42,061 nucleotides of DNA, from positions 1 through 42,061 of the forward strand of contig JAIYBI010000305.1 of assembly GCA_027488595.1 (NCBI GenBank). Reading direction: 5' to 3'. The translations under genes were made by a program, and so were the position numbers. The notes under the pieces were generated by a model. It did no database searches. It worked only from the letters and a program-made list of their open reading frames with translations, and was not told the origin of the DNA. Of the stretch, positions 33,861-42,061 are shown piece after piece; within the stretch, counting starts at the first letter, position 1; each line of letters begins with the position of its first letter. This stretch comes from Opitutaceae bacterium. GTDB lineage: Bacteria > Verrucomicrobiota > Verrucomicrobiia > Opitutales > Opitutaceae.

Positions 33861-35156
33861 ATGCGCACCGCTATCATCGGCACGGGCATTGCCGGCCTCG
33901 GCACAGCTCACTTTCTGCATCGCGCCGGCGATGATATCACCTGCTTCGAACAGGCCACCCACACCGGCGGCCACAGCAACACCGTCGAGGCCACCGAGCC
34001 CGGGACCGGCAAGGCGCTGCCGATAGACACCGGTTTCATGGTGTTCAACCGGGTGACCTACCCGCTGCTCTGCCGCCTCTTCGACGAGCTGCAGGTGCCG
34101 GTAAAACGCACCGACATGTCCTTCGGCGTGCGCGACGACGCCACCGGGCTCGAATGGTGCGGCTCCTCGCTCAACCATCTTTTCGCCCAACGCAAAAACG
34201 CCTTCAACCCGCGCTTCATCAAAATGCTGATGGCGGTCAACCGCTTCAACAAGGAGGCCGTGCCCGCACTCGACGACCCCGAAACCGCCCGCCTTAGCCT
34301 CGGCGACTACGTGAAGCGCCGCGGCTACGGAAAAGATTTCCTCAACCTCTACCTCGTGCCCATGAGCAGCGCGGTCTGGAGCACCCCGCCCGAGCAAATG
34401 CTGGCCTTCCCCGCCATCTCCCTCCTGCGCTTTTTCCACAACCACGGCTTCCTCGGCCTGCACACCCAGCACCCCTGGTGGACGGTAGACGGCGGCTCCC
34501 GCGAATACGTGAAGCGCCTCGTCGCACCCTTCGCCGACCGCATTCATCAAAACACGCCGGTCGGTCGCGTCGTTCGCCACGGCGCCGGTCGCGGCGTGAC
34601 TGTCCTGACCGCCGATGGCCGCGAGCATCGTTTTGATCGCGTCGTCATCGCCACGCACGCAGACCACGCGCTGCGTCTGCTGCTCAACCCCACCGACGCC
34701 GAGCAACGTCTGCTCGGCGCCTTCCGCTACCAGGCAAACACCGCCACGCTCCACACCGACGCCACCGTGATGCCGCGCACCAAGCTCGCCTGGGCGAGCT
34801 GGGTGTATCAGGTTTCCCGTGACGAGCTTGGCCGCATCAAGCCGGCGACCCACTACTGGATGAACCGACTGCAAGGTGTGAGCGATCGGGAGCAGTATTT
34901 TGTGTCCATCAACGGCGCGGAGCGCATCGCCCCGGCCAAAGTGATCAAAACCATCGCCTACGAGCACCCGCTCTTCGACCTCGACGCGCGCTCAGCCCAA
35001 GCGGAACTACCCTCACTCAACGCGACCGCCAAAGGACGCGCCGAGACGTATTTCGCCGGCAGCTATTTTCGCCACGGTTTTCATGAGGACGCTTTCATGA
35101 GCGCGGTGCAGCTCAGCGAGCAACTCCTCGGACGCGACCCCTGGGCGGCCGCGTAA
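33861..35156 (+). CDS. FAD/NAD(P)-binding amine-oxidase-like oxidoreductase
   Basis: This 431-residue protein starts with a Rossmann dinucleotide fold (AIIGTGIAGLGTAHFLH, residues about 4-20, with Glu33 in FEQATHTGGHSN). An amine-oxidase-type FAD domain follows, with the family pattern DTGFMVFNRVTYPLL and a C-terminal cap ending in YFAGSYFRHGFHEDAF. It resembles the COG2907 group, which often sits near fatty-acid-modifying genes such as DUF1365 and cyclopropane-synthase-like methyltransferases; neither is present here. The neighbouring desaturase supports a lipid link by context only. The start at 33861 places the nucleotide fold at the N-terminus. No reaction is assigned. Confidence 0.88.
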   Translation: MRTAIIGTGIAGLGTAHFLHRAGDDITCFEQATHTGGHSNTVEATEPGTGKALPIDTGFMVFNRVTYPLLCRLFDELQVPVKRTDMSFGVRDDATGLEWCGSSLNHLFAQRKNAFNPRFIKMLMAVNRFNKEAVPALDDPETARLSLGDYVKRRGYGKDFLNLYLVPMSSAVWSTPPEQMLAFPAISLLRFFHNHGFLGLHTQHPWWTVDGGSREYVKRLVAPFADRIHQNTPVGRVVRHGAGRGVTVLTADGREHRFDRVVIATHADHALRLLLNPTDAEQRLLGAFRYQANTATLHTDATVMPRTKLAWASWVYQVSRDELGRIKPATHYWMNRLQGVSDREQYFVSINGAERIAPAKVIKTIAYEHPLFDLDARSAQAELPSLNATAKGRAETYFAGSYFRHGFHEDAFMSAVQLSEQLLGRDPWAAA

Positions 35157-35241
35157 CCGGATTAACCGGGAGGCGGCGTCTCGTGGTTTGCGTTCGCCGG
35201 GCGCTCTGTTTTGCTGGCAATGCTCAGGCCCGTGTCCGCCC

Positions 35242-37986
35242 ATGGCGAAAACCCCTCTTCCTCCGTCGCCGGCCATCCCCGAACAGCTACGGCTGACCGA
35301 GGACGCGGCGCGCGTGAAAAACTGGAAGCGCTGGGGCCCCTACCTCGCGGAACGCCAGTGGGGCACGGTGCGCGAGGACTACTCGCCCGACGGCGAGAGC
35401 TGGGGCTACTTCACCCATGATCAGGCCCGCAGCCGCGCCTACCGCTGGGGCGAGGACGGCCTGCTCGGCATCACCGACCGCGAGTGCCGGCTCTGCTTCG
35501 CGCTCGCGCTCTGGAACGAACGCGACCCCATCCTCAAGGAGCGTTTGTTCGGTCTGGCCAACCACGAGGGCAATCACGGCGAGGACGTGAAGGAGGCCTA
35601 TTTTTACCTCGATGCCACGCCCGCTCATTCCTACCTGAAGGCGCTCTACAAATACCCGCAGGCGGCCTATCCCTACGAAAACATCCTGAGCGCGAATCGC
35701 GCCCGCTCGCGCCTCGAGCCCGAGTTTGAGCTGGCCGACACCGGAGTGTTTGACCAGGGCCGCTACTTCGACGTGCGGGTCGAATACGCCAAGGCCGGAC
35801 CGGATGATCTCCTCATCTGTCTCACTGTCACCAACCGCGGTCCCGAAAACGCCAGTATCCACGTCCTCCCTACCTTGTGGTTTCGCAACACCTGGACCTG
35901 GGGCTGCGCCCGCGAGGAGAGCGACGCTACCAAGCCAGGCCTGCGTGCGATCAACCCGCGCCGCGTGGCGTGCTCGCATGTCACGCTCGGAGACTTCGTT
36001 TTTCAGCAGGAGGACGCGGCGCCGCTGCTCTTCACCGAAAACGAAACCAACACGCGGCGACTCTTCGCCAGCCCAAATACCTCGCCCTACGTGAAGGACG
36101 CCTTCCACGCCTATGTGGTCGGCGGACGCACCGACGCGGTAAACCCGTCCCATACGGGCACGAAGTGCGCGGCGCATCACCGGCTCACCCTTGCGCCGGG
36201 CGAGGAACGCGTCATCCGCCTCCGGCTGCACGCCGCCACCGCAATAGGAACGGAGCCGGCCGATGGAGCCTTCAGAGCGGAATTCGAACGGATTTTCGCC
36301 ACGCGCCGTGCGGAGGCGGACGGATTTTACCACGATCTCCTGCGGCATGTGGCCTCGACCGAGGAGCGCCGCATCGCGCGCCAGGCCTACGCGGGATTGC
36401 TGTGGTCGAAACAGTTTTACCATTACGTGGTTAAAGACTGGCTCGCCGGCGACACGAAGACGCCACCGCCGCCCGGCCAGCGCCTCGAGGGACGCAACAC
36501 GGAGTGGCGCCACCTCTTCAACCGCGACGTGCTCTCGATGCCCGACAAGTGGGAGTATCCGTGGTTCGCGGCCTGGGACATGGCGTTTCACATGATCCCG
36601 TTTGCGCGCGTAGACCCCCACTTCGCCAAGCACCAACTCAATCTGCTGCTGCGCGAATGGTATATGCACCCGAACGGGCAGATCCCAGCCTACGAATACA
36701 ACTTCTCCGATGTGAATCCGCCCGTCCACGCCTGGGCCTGCTGGCGCGTTTACAAAATGACCGGGCTGCGCGGCGCCCGCGACCGGCATTTTCTGGCGCG
36801 GACCTTTCAAAAACTGCTGCTCAACTTTACCTGGTGGGTGAACCGCAAGGACCCGAGCGGCAAAAACCTCTTCGCCGGCGGCTTCCTCGGGCTGGACAAC
36901 GTCGGCGTCTTCGACCGCTCGAAGCCGTTGCCCGGCGGCGGCTCGCTCACCCAGGCCGACGGCACGGCGTGGATGGCGTTCTACTGCTCCACGATGCTGG
37001 CGATGGCGCTGGAACTGGCCGAAGCCGACCCGTCCTACGAGGATATCGCCTCAAAGTTTTTCGAGCACTTCCTCGCGATCGCCGACGCCATGAATTCGCT
37101 CGGCGGCAAAGGGCTCTGGGATGAAACGGACGGGTTCTACTACGACCAGTTCGTTCTGCCCGACGGCCGTTCCGAGCCGGTGCGGCTTCGCTCTATCGTG
37201 GGCATCATCCCGCTCTTTGCGGTGGAGTTCATCAGCCTGGCGCAGTTGGAGGCGCTGCCCGGCTTTGCCCGGCGCACCCGCTGGTTTCAGAAACATCGAC
37301 CCGACCTCGCCCGGCAGATTTCCTGCCTTTCGCGGGACGGCTGCGAAACGGGCCAGTTCAGCCTCGCCATTCCCACCCGCGAACGGCTGGAGCGGGTGCT
37401 CCGGTATGTATTCGACGAAGCGGAGTTCCTCTCACCGCACGGCGTGCGCTCGCTCTCGCGGGTGTATTTGGATAACCCATACGTGCTCCACCTCGCGGGC
37501 GAGGAGCACCGGGTTTCCTATGTGCCGGGCGACGCCGACTCGGGGCTTTTCGGCGGCAACTCCAACTGGCGCGGCCCGGTTTGGTTTCCGGTCAACTACC
37601 TGCTGATCGAGGCGCTGGAGCGGTATCACCATTTCTATGGCGACACCTTCATGATGGAGTTTCCAACCGGGAGCGGCCGTCGCATGACGCTCGCGGCGAT
37701 CGCGGTGGAGTTGTCCCGCCGTCTGGTGGGCTTGTTCATCCCGGATGCCTCGGGACGGCGTCCCTCTCTGGGTGAAGATTCGCGCTTCGCAACCGATCCG
37801 CATTGGCGCGAACACCTGCTTTTCCATGAGTATTTCCACGGCGAGACCGGACGCGGCCTCGGGGCCAGCCACCAGACGGGCTGGACGGCGCTGGTCGCGC
37901 GGCTGATAGACCATTTCCCGGGGGAGCCGCTGGGAGAGACGCTGCCGCCCTTCGCGTTCAAGGCCGCGACTACAACGCGGCCTTGA
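35242..37986 (+). CDS. GH63/MGH1-like alpha-glucosidase-type protein
   Basis: This 914-residue protein looks like the MGH1/GH63-like family: an N-terminal beta-rich domain (about residues 10-350) and an (alpha/alpha)6 toroid (about 380-900). The likely general acid is Asp446 (WFAAWDMAFHMIPFARVD). The base is probably Glu863 (LFHEYFHGETG), by analogy with the Glu of GH63. Other conserved blocks are NGQIPAYEYNFSDVNPP, LFGGNSNWRGPVWFPVNYL and ASHQTGWTALVARLID. There is no signal peptide, so it should act in the cytoplasm, perhaps on a glucosylated compound such as a mannosylglycerate- or glucosylglycerate-type solute. The start at 35242 is chosen because the longer frame adds an unrelated stretch. 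Its 3' end overlaps purK by 17 bases on opposite strands. Confidence 0.88.
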   Translation: MAKTPLPPSPAIPEQLRLTEDAARVKNWKRWGPYLAERQWGTVREDYSPDGESWGYFTHDQARSRAYRWGEDGLLGITDRECRLCFALALWNERDPILKERLFGLANHEGNHGEDVKEAYFYLDATPAHSYLKALYKYPQAAYPYENILSANRARSRLEPEFELADTGVFDQGRYFDVRVEYAKAGPDDLLICLTVTNRGPENASIHVLPTLWFRNTWTWGCAREESDATKPGLRAINPRRVACSHVTLGDFVFQQEDAAPLLFTENETNTRRLFASPNTSPYVKDAFHAYVVGGRTDAVNPSHTGTKCAAHHRLTLAPGEERVIRLRLHAATAIGTEPADGAFRAEFERIFATRRAEADGFYHDLLRHVASTEERRIARQAYAGLLWSKQFYHYVVKDWLAGDTKTPPPPGQRLEGRNTEWRHLFNRDVLSMPDKWEYPWFAAWDMAFHMIPFARVDPHFAKHQLNLLLREWYMHPNGQIPAYEYNFSDVNPPVHAWACWRVYKMTGLRGARDRHFLARTFQKLLLNFTWWVNRKDPSGKNLFAGGFLGLDNVGVFDRSKPLPGGGSLTQADGTAWMAFYCSTMLAMALELAEADPSYEDIASKFFEHFLAIADAMNSLGGKGLWDETDGFYYDQFVLPDGRSEPVRLRSIVGIIPLFAVEFISLAQLEALPGFARRTRWFQKHRPDLARQISCLSRDGCETGQFSLAIPTRERLERVLRYVFDEAEFLSPHGVRSLSRVYLDNPYVLHLAGEEHRVSYVPGDADSGLFGGNSNWRGPVWFPVNYLLIEALERYHHFYGDTFMMEFPTGSGRRMTLAAIAVELSRRLVGLFIPDASGRRPSLGEDSRFATDPHWREHLLFHEYFHGETGRGLGASHQTGWTALVARLIDHFPGEPLGETLPPFAFKAATTTRP

Positions 37987-39112
37987 GTGCGCGGGCGAGT
38001 TCAAGGGCGGCCTCGGTGCTCTCGGCGGTTACGGTAAAGTGCCCCATCTTGCGGCCCGGACGCGGCTCCTTCTTGCCGTAGAGATGGAGATGCGCGCGCG
38101 GCGTGCCGAGGACGGCGGCCCAGTCGGGTTCTCCAACGCATTTGTCGTGCGCCCACTTCCACGCGTCGCCGAGGATGTTTACCATCACGACGGCGGGAGC
38201 GGTGAGGGAAACGTCACCAAGAGGCAGCCCCGTGACGGCGCGGACGTGTTGTTCAAACTGCGAAGTCACGCAGCCATCGAGCGACCAGTGTCCGCTGTTG
38301 TGCGGGCGCGGCGCCATCTCGTTGACGAGCAGCTCGCCGCGGTCGGTGAGGAAGAGCTCAACCGCGAGCAGGCCGGTAAGGCAAAGCCGCTCGGCGATGG
38401 CTTCGGCGATGGCGCAGGCCTTGGCCTGGATACCTGGAGCGATGCGCGCCGGCAGAATCGAGAAATCGAGAATGTGCTTGGTGTGGATGTTCTCCGCGAC
38501 GGGGAAGCACTGCATCTCACCCGCAGTGGAGCGCGCGACGATTACGGAGAGCTCGCACTTAAAATCCACCCACTGCTCGACGACGGCGCGCTGGCCCTTG
38601 AAGGACGCGACGGCGCGGCCGAGCGAGAGGTCGTCGGTGACCTTTTGCTGGCCCTTGCCGTCGTAGCCGAAGTCGGCGGTCTTCACCACGCAAGGCAGCC
38701 CGATGGAGCGGATGGCCTCGGCGAGGTCGCCGCCGGCCTCGCACTCAGCGAAACGCACATGCGGGAAGTTGTTTTTGCGCAGCCAGGTTTTCTCGCGCAG
38801 ACGGTTTTGCGCGACCTCGAGGATCTGCCACTTGGGGTGAAAGACGGCGGCGTTTTCGAGCCGCCAAAGCGGCTCGGTCGGGATGTTCTCGAACTCGTAG
38901 GTGACGACATCGCAGCCGCGCACGAAAGCCTCCAATGACTCGAGATCGGTGTAGGGCGCATGAACGGCGTGGGCACTCACCTCGGCGGCGGGGGAGTCGG
39001 TGGAGGGCTCGTAGATATGCACGCGGTAACCGAGACGCTCCGCCGCGTGGGCAAACATGCGACCAAGCTGGCCGCCGCCGAGGACACCGAGGGTTTTACC
39101 GGGGGGAATCAT
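37970..39112 (-). CDS. purK: 5-(carboxyamino)imidazole ribonucleotide synthase (PurK)
   Basis: This 380-residue ATP-grasp enzyme uses ATP and bicarbonate to make N5-CAIR from AIR in purine synthesis. Motifs are GVLGGGQLGRMFAHAAERLG (nucleotide fold), EFENIPTEPLW, TADFGYDGKGQ, VEQWVDFKCELSVIVAR, NEMAPRPHNSGHWS and GRKMGHFTV. The length is normal. It lies 21 nt downstream of purE on the same strand, the common purEK order, so the two act in sequence and are co-transcribed. The C-terminal bases overlap the GH63-like gene on the other strand. Confidence 0.97.
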   Translation of the reverse strand: MIPPGKTLGVLGGGQLGRMFAHAAERLGYRVHIYEPSTDSPAAEVSAHAVHAPYTDLESLEAFVRGCDVVTYEFENIPTEPLWRLENAAVFHPKWQILEVAQNRLREKTWLRKNNFPHVRFAECEAGGDLAEAIRSIGLPCVVKTADFGYDGKGQQKVTDDLSLGRAVASFKGQRAVVEQWVDFKCELSVIVARSTAGEMQCFPVAENIHTKHILDFSILPARIAPGIQAKACAIAEAIAERLCLTGLLAVELFLTDRGELLVNEMAPRPHNSGHWSLDGCVTSQFEQHVRAVTGLPLGDVSLTAPAVVMVNILGDAWKWAHDKCVGEPDWAAVLGTPRAHLHLYGKKEPRPGRKMGHFTVTAESTEAALELARALKAAL

Positions 39113-39133
39113 GTCGGGGGGATGGGGCGCGGC

Positions 39134-39625
39134 TCAGGAAAGTTTGGCGGCGAGCACGGTAGCGGTCTGGTCTGCGCGGAAGGCATGAAGCGCGGCGCGG
39201 ATCGTGGCGTCGGTGCCGGCCAGGATGGCGGCGGCGAAAAGGGCGGCGTTAATGGCGCCGGGTTTGCCGATGGCAAAGGTCGCGACCGGAATGCCACCCG
39301 GCATCTGCACGATGGAGAGCAGGCTATCCTGGCCCTTCAGACTGTGGCTCTCGACCGGAACGCCCAGCACGGGCAACGCGGTAAACGCGGCCGTCATGCC
39401 AGGCAAGTGGGCGGCACCGCCGGCCCCGGCGATGATGACGCGCAGACCGCGACCCTCGGCGGCCTTGGCGTAGTCGGCCATTTTGTCGGGAGTGCGGTGA
39501 GCACTAACCACGTCCTTCTCGAAGGGAACGCCGAGGCGATCGAGGGTGGCGGCGGCGTGCTGCATCGTTTCCCAATCGGACGTGCTGCCCATGATGATTC
39601 CGACAAGCGGAGCGGTGGTGGCCAT
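39134..39625 (-). CDS. purE: N5-CAIR mutase (PurE)
   Basis: This 163-residue enzyme rearranges N5-CAIR to CAIR, the step after PurK. Class I marks are [25 protein letters not shown] with the catalytic His, [13 protein letters not shown] and [15 protein letters not shown]. The ATG at 39625 is preferred; a GTG two codons earlier (39631) is possible. No PurR-type site is evident in the 103-base divergent region to the lipoprotein gene. It forms an operon with purK. Confidence 0.97.
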   Translation of the reverse strand: MATTAPLVGIIMGSTSDWETMQHAAATLDRLGVPFEKDVVSAHRTPDKMADYAKAAEGRGLRVIIAGAGGAAHLPGMTAAFTALPVLGVPVESHSLKGQDSLLSIVQMPGGIPVATFAIGKPGAINAALFAAAILAGTDATIRAALHAFRADQTATVLAAKLS

Positions 39626-39728
39626 AAGCACTAACCTGAACCGCCGAACCGCGCGGGGGAAAGCGGAAAGCTACGCGCAGCGATTGACGGCCATCGTCAC
39701 CTGCGGCACTTTTGCCCTCACACGCATC

Positions 39729-40148
39729 ATGAAAACACTTTCCTCACGTAGCTCCATTTCCTTGATTGCGGGCGGGCTCACCGCACTCGCCCTGATGACC
39801 TCCGGCTGCAGCTCCGTCGCCTTGGATAAACAGGGTGACATGGAGGCGACCTACGTGGCGGGCGAATTCCGGATGCTGGTCAACGGCACCGCCCCGGCGA
39901 CGGCTGCGGCCACCAGCGCCGCGTTCAAACAGCTCGGATTGTTTCAAATCAAGAGCACGCAGGAAACCTACTCTGCCACCCTGCGCGCCCGCACCCCGAA
40001 GGACGAAAAAGTCACCGTAGGCATCGCTGAAGTGAACAGCCGCCAAACCATGGTCCGCATCCGTGTGGATATCGTAGGCGACAAGAATTTCTCCCGTAAA
40101 CTCTACGAGCAGATTGACCGCAACCTCTCCAGTCGCGGCGGCTGGTGA
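39729..40148 (+). CDS. DUF3568-like small lipoprotein
   Basis: This 139-residue lipoprotein has a signal (basic start, hydrophobic GGLTALALMT, lipobox TSGC with Cys27). The mature part resembles DUF3568: VALDKQGDMEATYVAGEF, an alternating beta/helix domain and EVNSRQTMVRIRVDIVGDKN. These proteins are common, uncharacterised envelope lipoproteins. The ATG at 39729 is chosen because the signal begins there. It converges with the small heat-shock genes; a terminator for those genes lies just downstream. Confidence 0.85.
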   Translation: MKTLSSRSSISLIAGGLTALALMTSGCSSVALDKQGDMEATYVAGEFRMLVNGTAPATAAATSAAFKQLGLFQIKSTQETYSATLRARTPKDEKVTVGIAEVNSRQTMVRIRVDIVGDKNFSRKLYEQIDRNLSSRGGW

Positions 40149-40164
40149 CATCCGCAACGACCGC

Positions 40165-40199
40165 AAAAAAAACGCGAGGCGCGCATGACGCACCTCGCG
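40165..40199 (-). terminator. Rho-independent terminator for the small heat-shock operon
   Basis: On the minus strand an 11-bp stem (40189-40199 with 40173-40183, one C·A mismatch) and loop of five bases is followed by eight Ts (complement of the A-run 40165-40172). It lies 30 nt after the distal Hsp20 stop. The plus-strand lipoprotein gene could also use the stem, but lacks a T-run on that side. Confidence 0.85.
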
Positions 40200-40229
40200 G
40201 AAATCGAGCGGTAGCTCGACGGACCGGCT

Positions 40230-40637
40230 TCAGCCTACCGTGATTTTACGCGGCTTGAGAGAGGCGGCCTTCGCCAAGGCCACCCGCAGCACGCCGTCGC
40301 GCAGCTCGGCGCTGACCTTCTCAACATCAATCGCGCGGTCATGAGACAGCACGAGTTCGAAGGCAGCGTCGGACGTCTCGCGATGCAGAACGGTTAAGGC
40401 CTCGGGTTTGCGCCAGGCACGCCGACCGACAAGGCGGACCTCCTCGTGATCAACACTGAGTTCGAGCCCGTCCTTGGCCACACCCGGAAGCTGCACCACG
40501 AGCGCGAAAGCCTCGGCGGTCTCGGTGATTTCATAGCGCGGCGCCACCGTGGGGCCGCGTTCCTCGGAGCGAGGTTGAGGCTGTGCTTGAGCCGGTCTTT
40601 CCGCCAACGAGGGAATGAGAGATGTGATGAGTGACAT
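40230..40637 (-). CDS. Small heat-shock protein (Hsp20), distal copy
   Basis: This 135-residue alpha-crystallin-type chaperone holds unfolding proteins. The alpha-crystallin domain spans about residues 32-135 (YEITETAEAFALVVQLPGVA, KDGLELSVDHEEVRLVGRRA, the A-x-L-x-DGVLRV-like AELRDGVLRVAL). The C-terminal end KPRKITVG carries an IxV anchor, the tail used for oligomer assembly. A purine-rich GGAGAAAC precedes the ATG. It lies 46 nt downstream of the proximal Hsp20 gene on the same strand and is clearly related to it. Confidence 0.93.
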   Translation of the reverse strand: MSLITSLIPSLAERPAQAQPQPRSEERGPTVAPRYEITETAEAFALVVQLPGVAKDGLELSVDHEEVRLVGRRAWRKPEALTVLHRETSDAAFELVLSHDRAIDVEKVSAELRDGVLRVALAKAASLKPRKITVG

Positions 40638-40683
40638 GATAAGTTTCTCCGTAGTTATAGTTTTTGGTTTTAGGGTTTTCCGT

Positions 40684-41130
40684 TTACGCGATTGCGACCG
40701 TGACCTTGCGGGGCTTGGCCTCCTCGCGTTTCGGCAGCGTCACGGTAAGCACGCCGTTGTCGTAAGTGGCGCTGATCTTGTCAGTCTGCACCACGTGTTC
40801 TTGGACGTTAATCGAACGCTTCAGCTCGACGGTTTCCTCGCGTTCACCGATTTTCTGCACGCGGCGGGCGCCGATTTGCAGGGTTCCTTCGACGAGCTCC
40901 ACGCTGATGGCAGAACGGTCCACCCCGGGAAGTTCTGCGCGCACCGTGGTGGTGTGAGCGTCCTCGTAGAGATCGATCGGGAAGCGAACTTCGGCGGCGC
41001 TCGACGCCGTCTCGCTCAGAGCCGCTTCGAACAAGCGTCCGACCTCAGCTTCGAGTCCTGCCCACGGACTGCGGGCGAGCGGAGCGTAGAAGGTGCGGCC
41101 ATAGGGTTGGGTATATCGTATGAGTCTCAT
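40684..41130 (-). CDS. Small heat-shock protein (Hsp20), proximal copy
   Basis: This 148-residue small heat-shock protein has an alpha-crystallin domain at about residues 48-148 (FPIDLYEDAHTTTVRAELPG, ISVELVEGTLQIGARR, ISATYDNGVLTVTLPKRE) and an ending KPRKVTVAIA that contains an IxV-like VTV motif. The N-terminal 45 residues are typical of the variable substrate-binding arm. A good ribosome-binding site AGGAGA (41139-41144 on the complement) lies 8 nt before the ATG. No CIRCE or clear sigma-32 box was found in the 247-base divergent region to the aminotransferase gene. Confidence 0.94.
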   Translation of the reverse strand: MRLIRYTQPYGRTFYAPLARSPWAGLEAEVGRLFEAALSETASSAAEVRFPIDLYEDAHTTTVRAELPGVDRSAISVELVEGTLQIGARRVQKIGEREETVELKRSINVQEHVVQTDKISATYDNGVLTVTLPKREEAKPRKVTVAIA

Positions 41131-41303
41131 GATGTGTGTCTCCTGAATGATGTTGGTTTGTGTGGTTGATGTTTCGCTTTACGCGTCGTCCATAACCGTT
41201 GCATACGCGGTGCCCGCCGACCCCGGAATGCCCGTTCGCTGAGAATCAGGGCCTTGCAAAAACCACCCGCTCCGACGCTGCGCAAAGTTGTCCACCCGCC
41301 TGT

Positions 41304-41315
41304 CCCACCGGTGGG
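41304..41315. promoter_or_regulatory. Perfect 12-bp palindrome in the divergent Hsp20/aminotransferase region
   Basis: CCCACCGGTGGG is a perfect palindrome 62 nt upstream of the aminotransferase ATG and about 170 nt upstream of the Hsp20 start. It could be an operator for either gene. GC-rich palindromes of this size are also expected by chance in such DNA, so confidence is low. Confidence 0.3.
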
Positions 41316-41377
41316 CAAGCTCGTCTCAAAATGCGCGTGCAGCCCGCCGCCGACTCGCCCAACCTCGCCGACCGTCC

Positions 41378-42061
41378 ATGCAATTCGACTTCGACACCGT
41401 TCCCGCCCGCCTCGGCACCGACTCCCAAAAGTGGCAGAAATACGCCGGCCGCGACATCCTACCGCTCTGGGTGGCCGACATGGATTTCCGTTCCCCGCCC
41501 GCGATCCTTGACGCCCTTCAGCGCCGCGTCGCCGACGGCATTTTTGGCTACGCCCGTCCGGTGAAATCCACCGTGGATGCCGTGGTCAACGCCCTCGCCT
41601 CCCGCTACGGCTGGACTATAGACCCCGCCTGGATCGTATGGCTCCCAGGCCTTGTCTGCGGCCTAAACGTCACCTCCCAGGCCTTCGCCGCTCCGGGCGA
41701 GGAGGTGCTCTGCCTCACGCCCGTGTATCCGCCGTTCATGACGGCGCCGAAAAACTCCGGTCGCGTCTCCGTCACGGTTCCCTTTGTGCTGAACTCCGCC
41801 GCAGCCCGCTGGGAAATTGATTGGGATGCCCTCGAGCGCGCCGTCACCCCGCGCACAAAACTCTTTTTCCTCTGCAATCCGCACAACCCGATCGCCCGCG
41901 TCTTCCGCCGCGACGAGCTCGTGCGAATCGCCGATTTCTGCGCACGCCACGATTTGATCCTTTGCTCCGACGAGATCCACTGCGACCTCATCCTCGATCC
42001 CGCCCTGCCCCACCTGCCGACCGCACTGGTCGCGCCGGAACACGCCGCGCGCACCCTCACC
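41378..42061 (+). CDS. MalY/PatB-type PLP aminotransferase (C-S lyase), 3' cut by window end
   Basis: The first 228 codons are open to the window edge. The protein matches MalY/PatB (cystathionine beta-lyase-like, fold-type I PLP): LPLWVADMDFRSPPAI, the IFGYARPVKS block, WLPGLVCGLN, CLTPVYPPFMTAP, the FFLCNPHNPIAR motif and the CSDEIHCDL motif that holds the PLP-contacting Asp. The catalytic Lys would lie beyond the edge. The start at 41378 gives MQFDFDTVPARL, typical of the family. Members cleave C-S bonds of cystathionine or cysteine conjugates; an aminotransferase role is also possible. It is divergent from the Hsp20 genes. Confidence 0.92.
   Translation, partial: MQFDFDTVPARLGTDSQKWQKYAGRDILPLWVADMDFRSPPAILDALQRRVADGIFGYARPVKSTVDAVVNALASRYGWTIDPAWIVWLPGLVCGLNVTSQAFAAPGEEVLCLTPVYPPFMTAPKNSGRVSVTVPFVLNSAAARWEIDWDALERAVTPRTKLFFLCNPHNPIARVFRRDELVRIADFCARHDLILCSDEIHCDLILDPALPHLPTALVAPEHAARTLT

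Noticed and set aside
33600-34967. Minus-strand open frame opposite the FAD oxidoreductase and desaturase ends
   Set aside because: It crosses two real genes and has no recognisable motif.
35287-36810. Minus-strand open frame opposite the GH63-like gene
   Set aside because: No motif and typical mirror composition; the sense frame carries conserved glucosidase blocks.

Overview
The window looks like a piece of a high-GC, Gram-negative-type bacterial chromosome. The best guess is Verrucomicrobiota, probably the Opitutales/Opitutaceae. This is an inference from the GC-rich codon use, a LacI-regulated polysaccharide cluster (SASA esterase, GH43, heparinase-like lyase), weak or absent Shine-Dalgarno sites before many genes, and DUF3568-type and other small lipoproteins. 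No 16S or other rRNA gene is present to confirm it. There are no rRNA or tRNA genes, CRISPR arrays, insertion sequences, phage genes or plasmid genes that I can see. No gene-free stretch exceeds about 260 bases.

Region 1 (1-8133, all plus strand) is a carbohydrate-degradation cluster. It starts with a sialate O-acetylesterase that is cut by the window edge and frameshifted. A GH43 beta-xylosidase/arabinofuranosidase-like enzyme follows 8 nt later. Next are an inserted toxin-antitoxin pair (ribbon-helix-helix antitoxin and PIN-domain toxin), a 1039-residue exported heparinase II/III-like lyase, and a LacI-family regulator. Together they suggest removal of acetyl groups and side chains from a xylan-like or uronic-acid-containing polysaccharide.

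Region 2 (8288-19700) is mixed metabolism. On the minus strand are DAHP synthase (aromatic amino acids) and homoserine O-acetyltransferase (methionine) with an unusual Ala/Ser-rich insert. Then come a small lipoprotein and an unrecognised membrane protein meeting at a strong shared terminator, a Gfo/Idh/MocA oxidoreductase, a SpoU rRNA/tRNA methyltransferase, a LysE/RhtB exporter, a three-domain glutaminase-STAS-cyclic-nucleotide-binding fusion, a PhnA/YjdM zinc-ribbon protein and pyruvate kinase.

Region 3 (19788-28042) holds a YycJ/WalJ-like metallo-hydrolase. Divergent from it is a plus-strand trio (PTPS, FolE2, SDR) that would fit tetrahydropterin synthesis. It is followed by an exported M14 carboxypeptidase, GTP-dependent PEP carboxykinase translationally coupled to a cation diffusion facilitator, and a DUF2237 protein.

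Region 4 (28286-42061) contains YgfZ with a coupled small protein, galactokinase, a VOC protein with an MFS/UMF1 transporter, an acyl-CoA desaturase, an FAD oxidoreductase, a GH63-like alpha-glucosidase-type enzyme, PurK/PurE, a DUF3568-like lipoprotein, two tandem small heat-shock proteins, and the start of a MalY/PatB aminotransferase cut by the window end.

I do not see a clear new defence or mobile system. The items most worth a second look are the glutaminase fusion, the PTPS-FolE2-SDR trio, the MetX insert, the palindrome before the toxin-antitoxin pair, and the CDF-PEPCK overlap.
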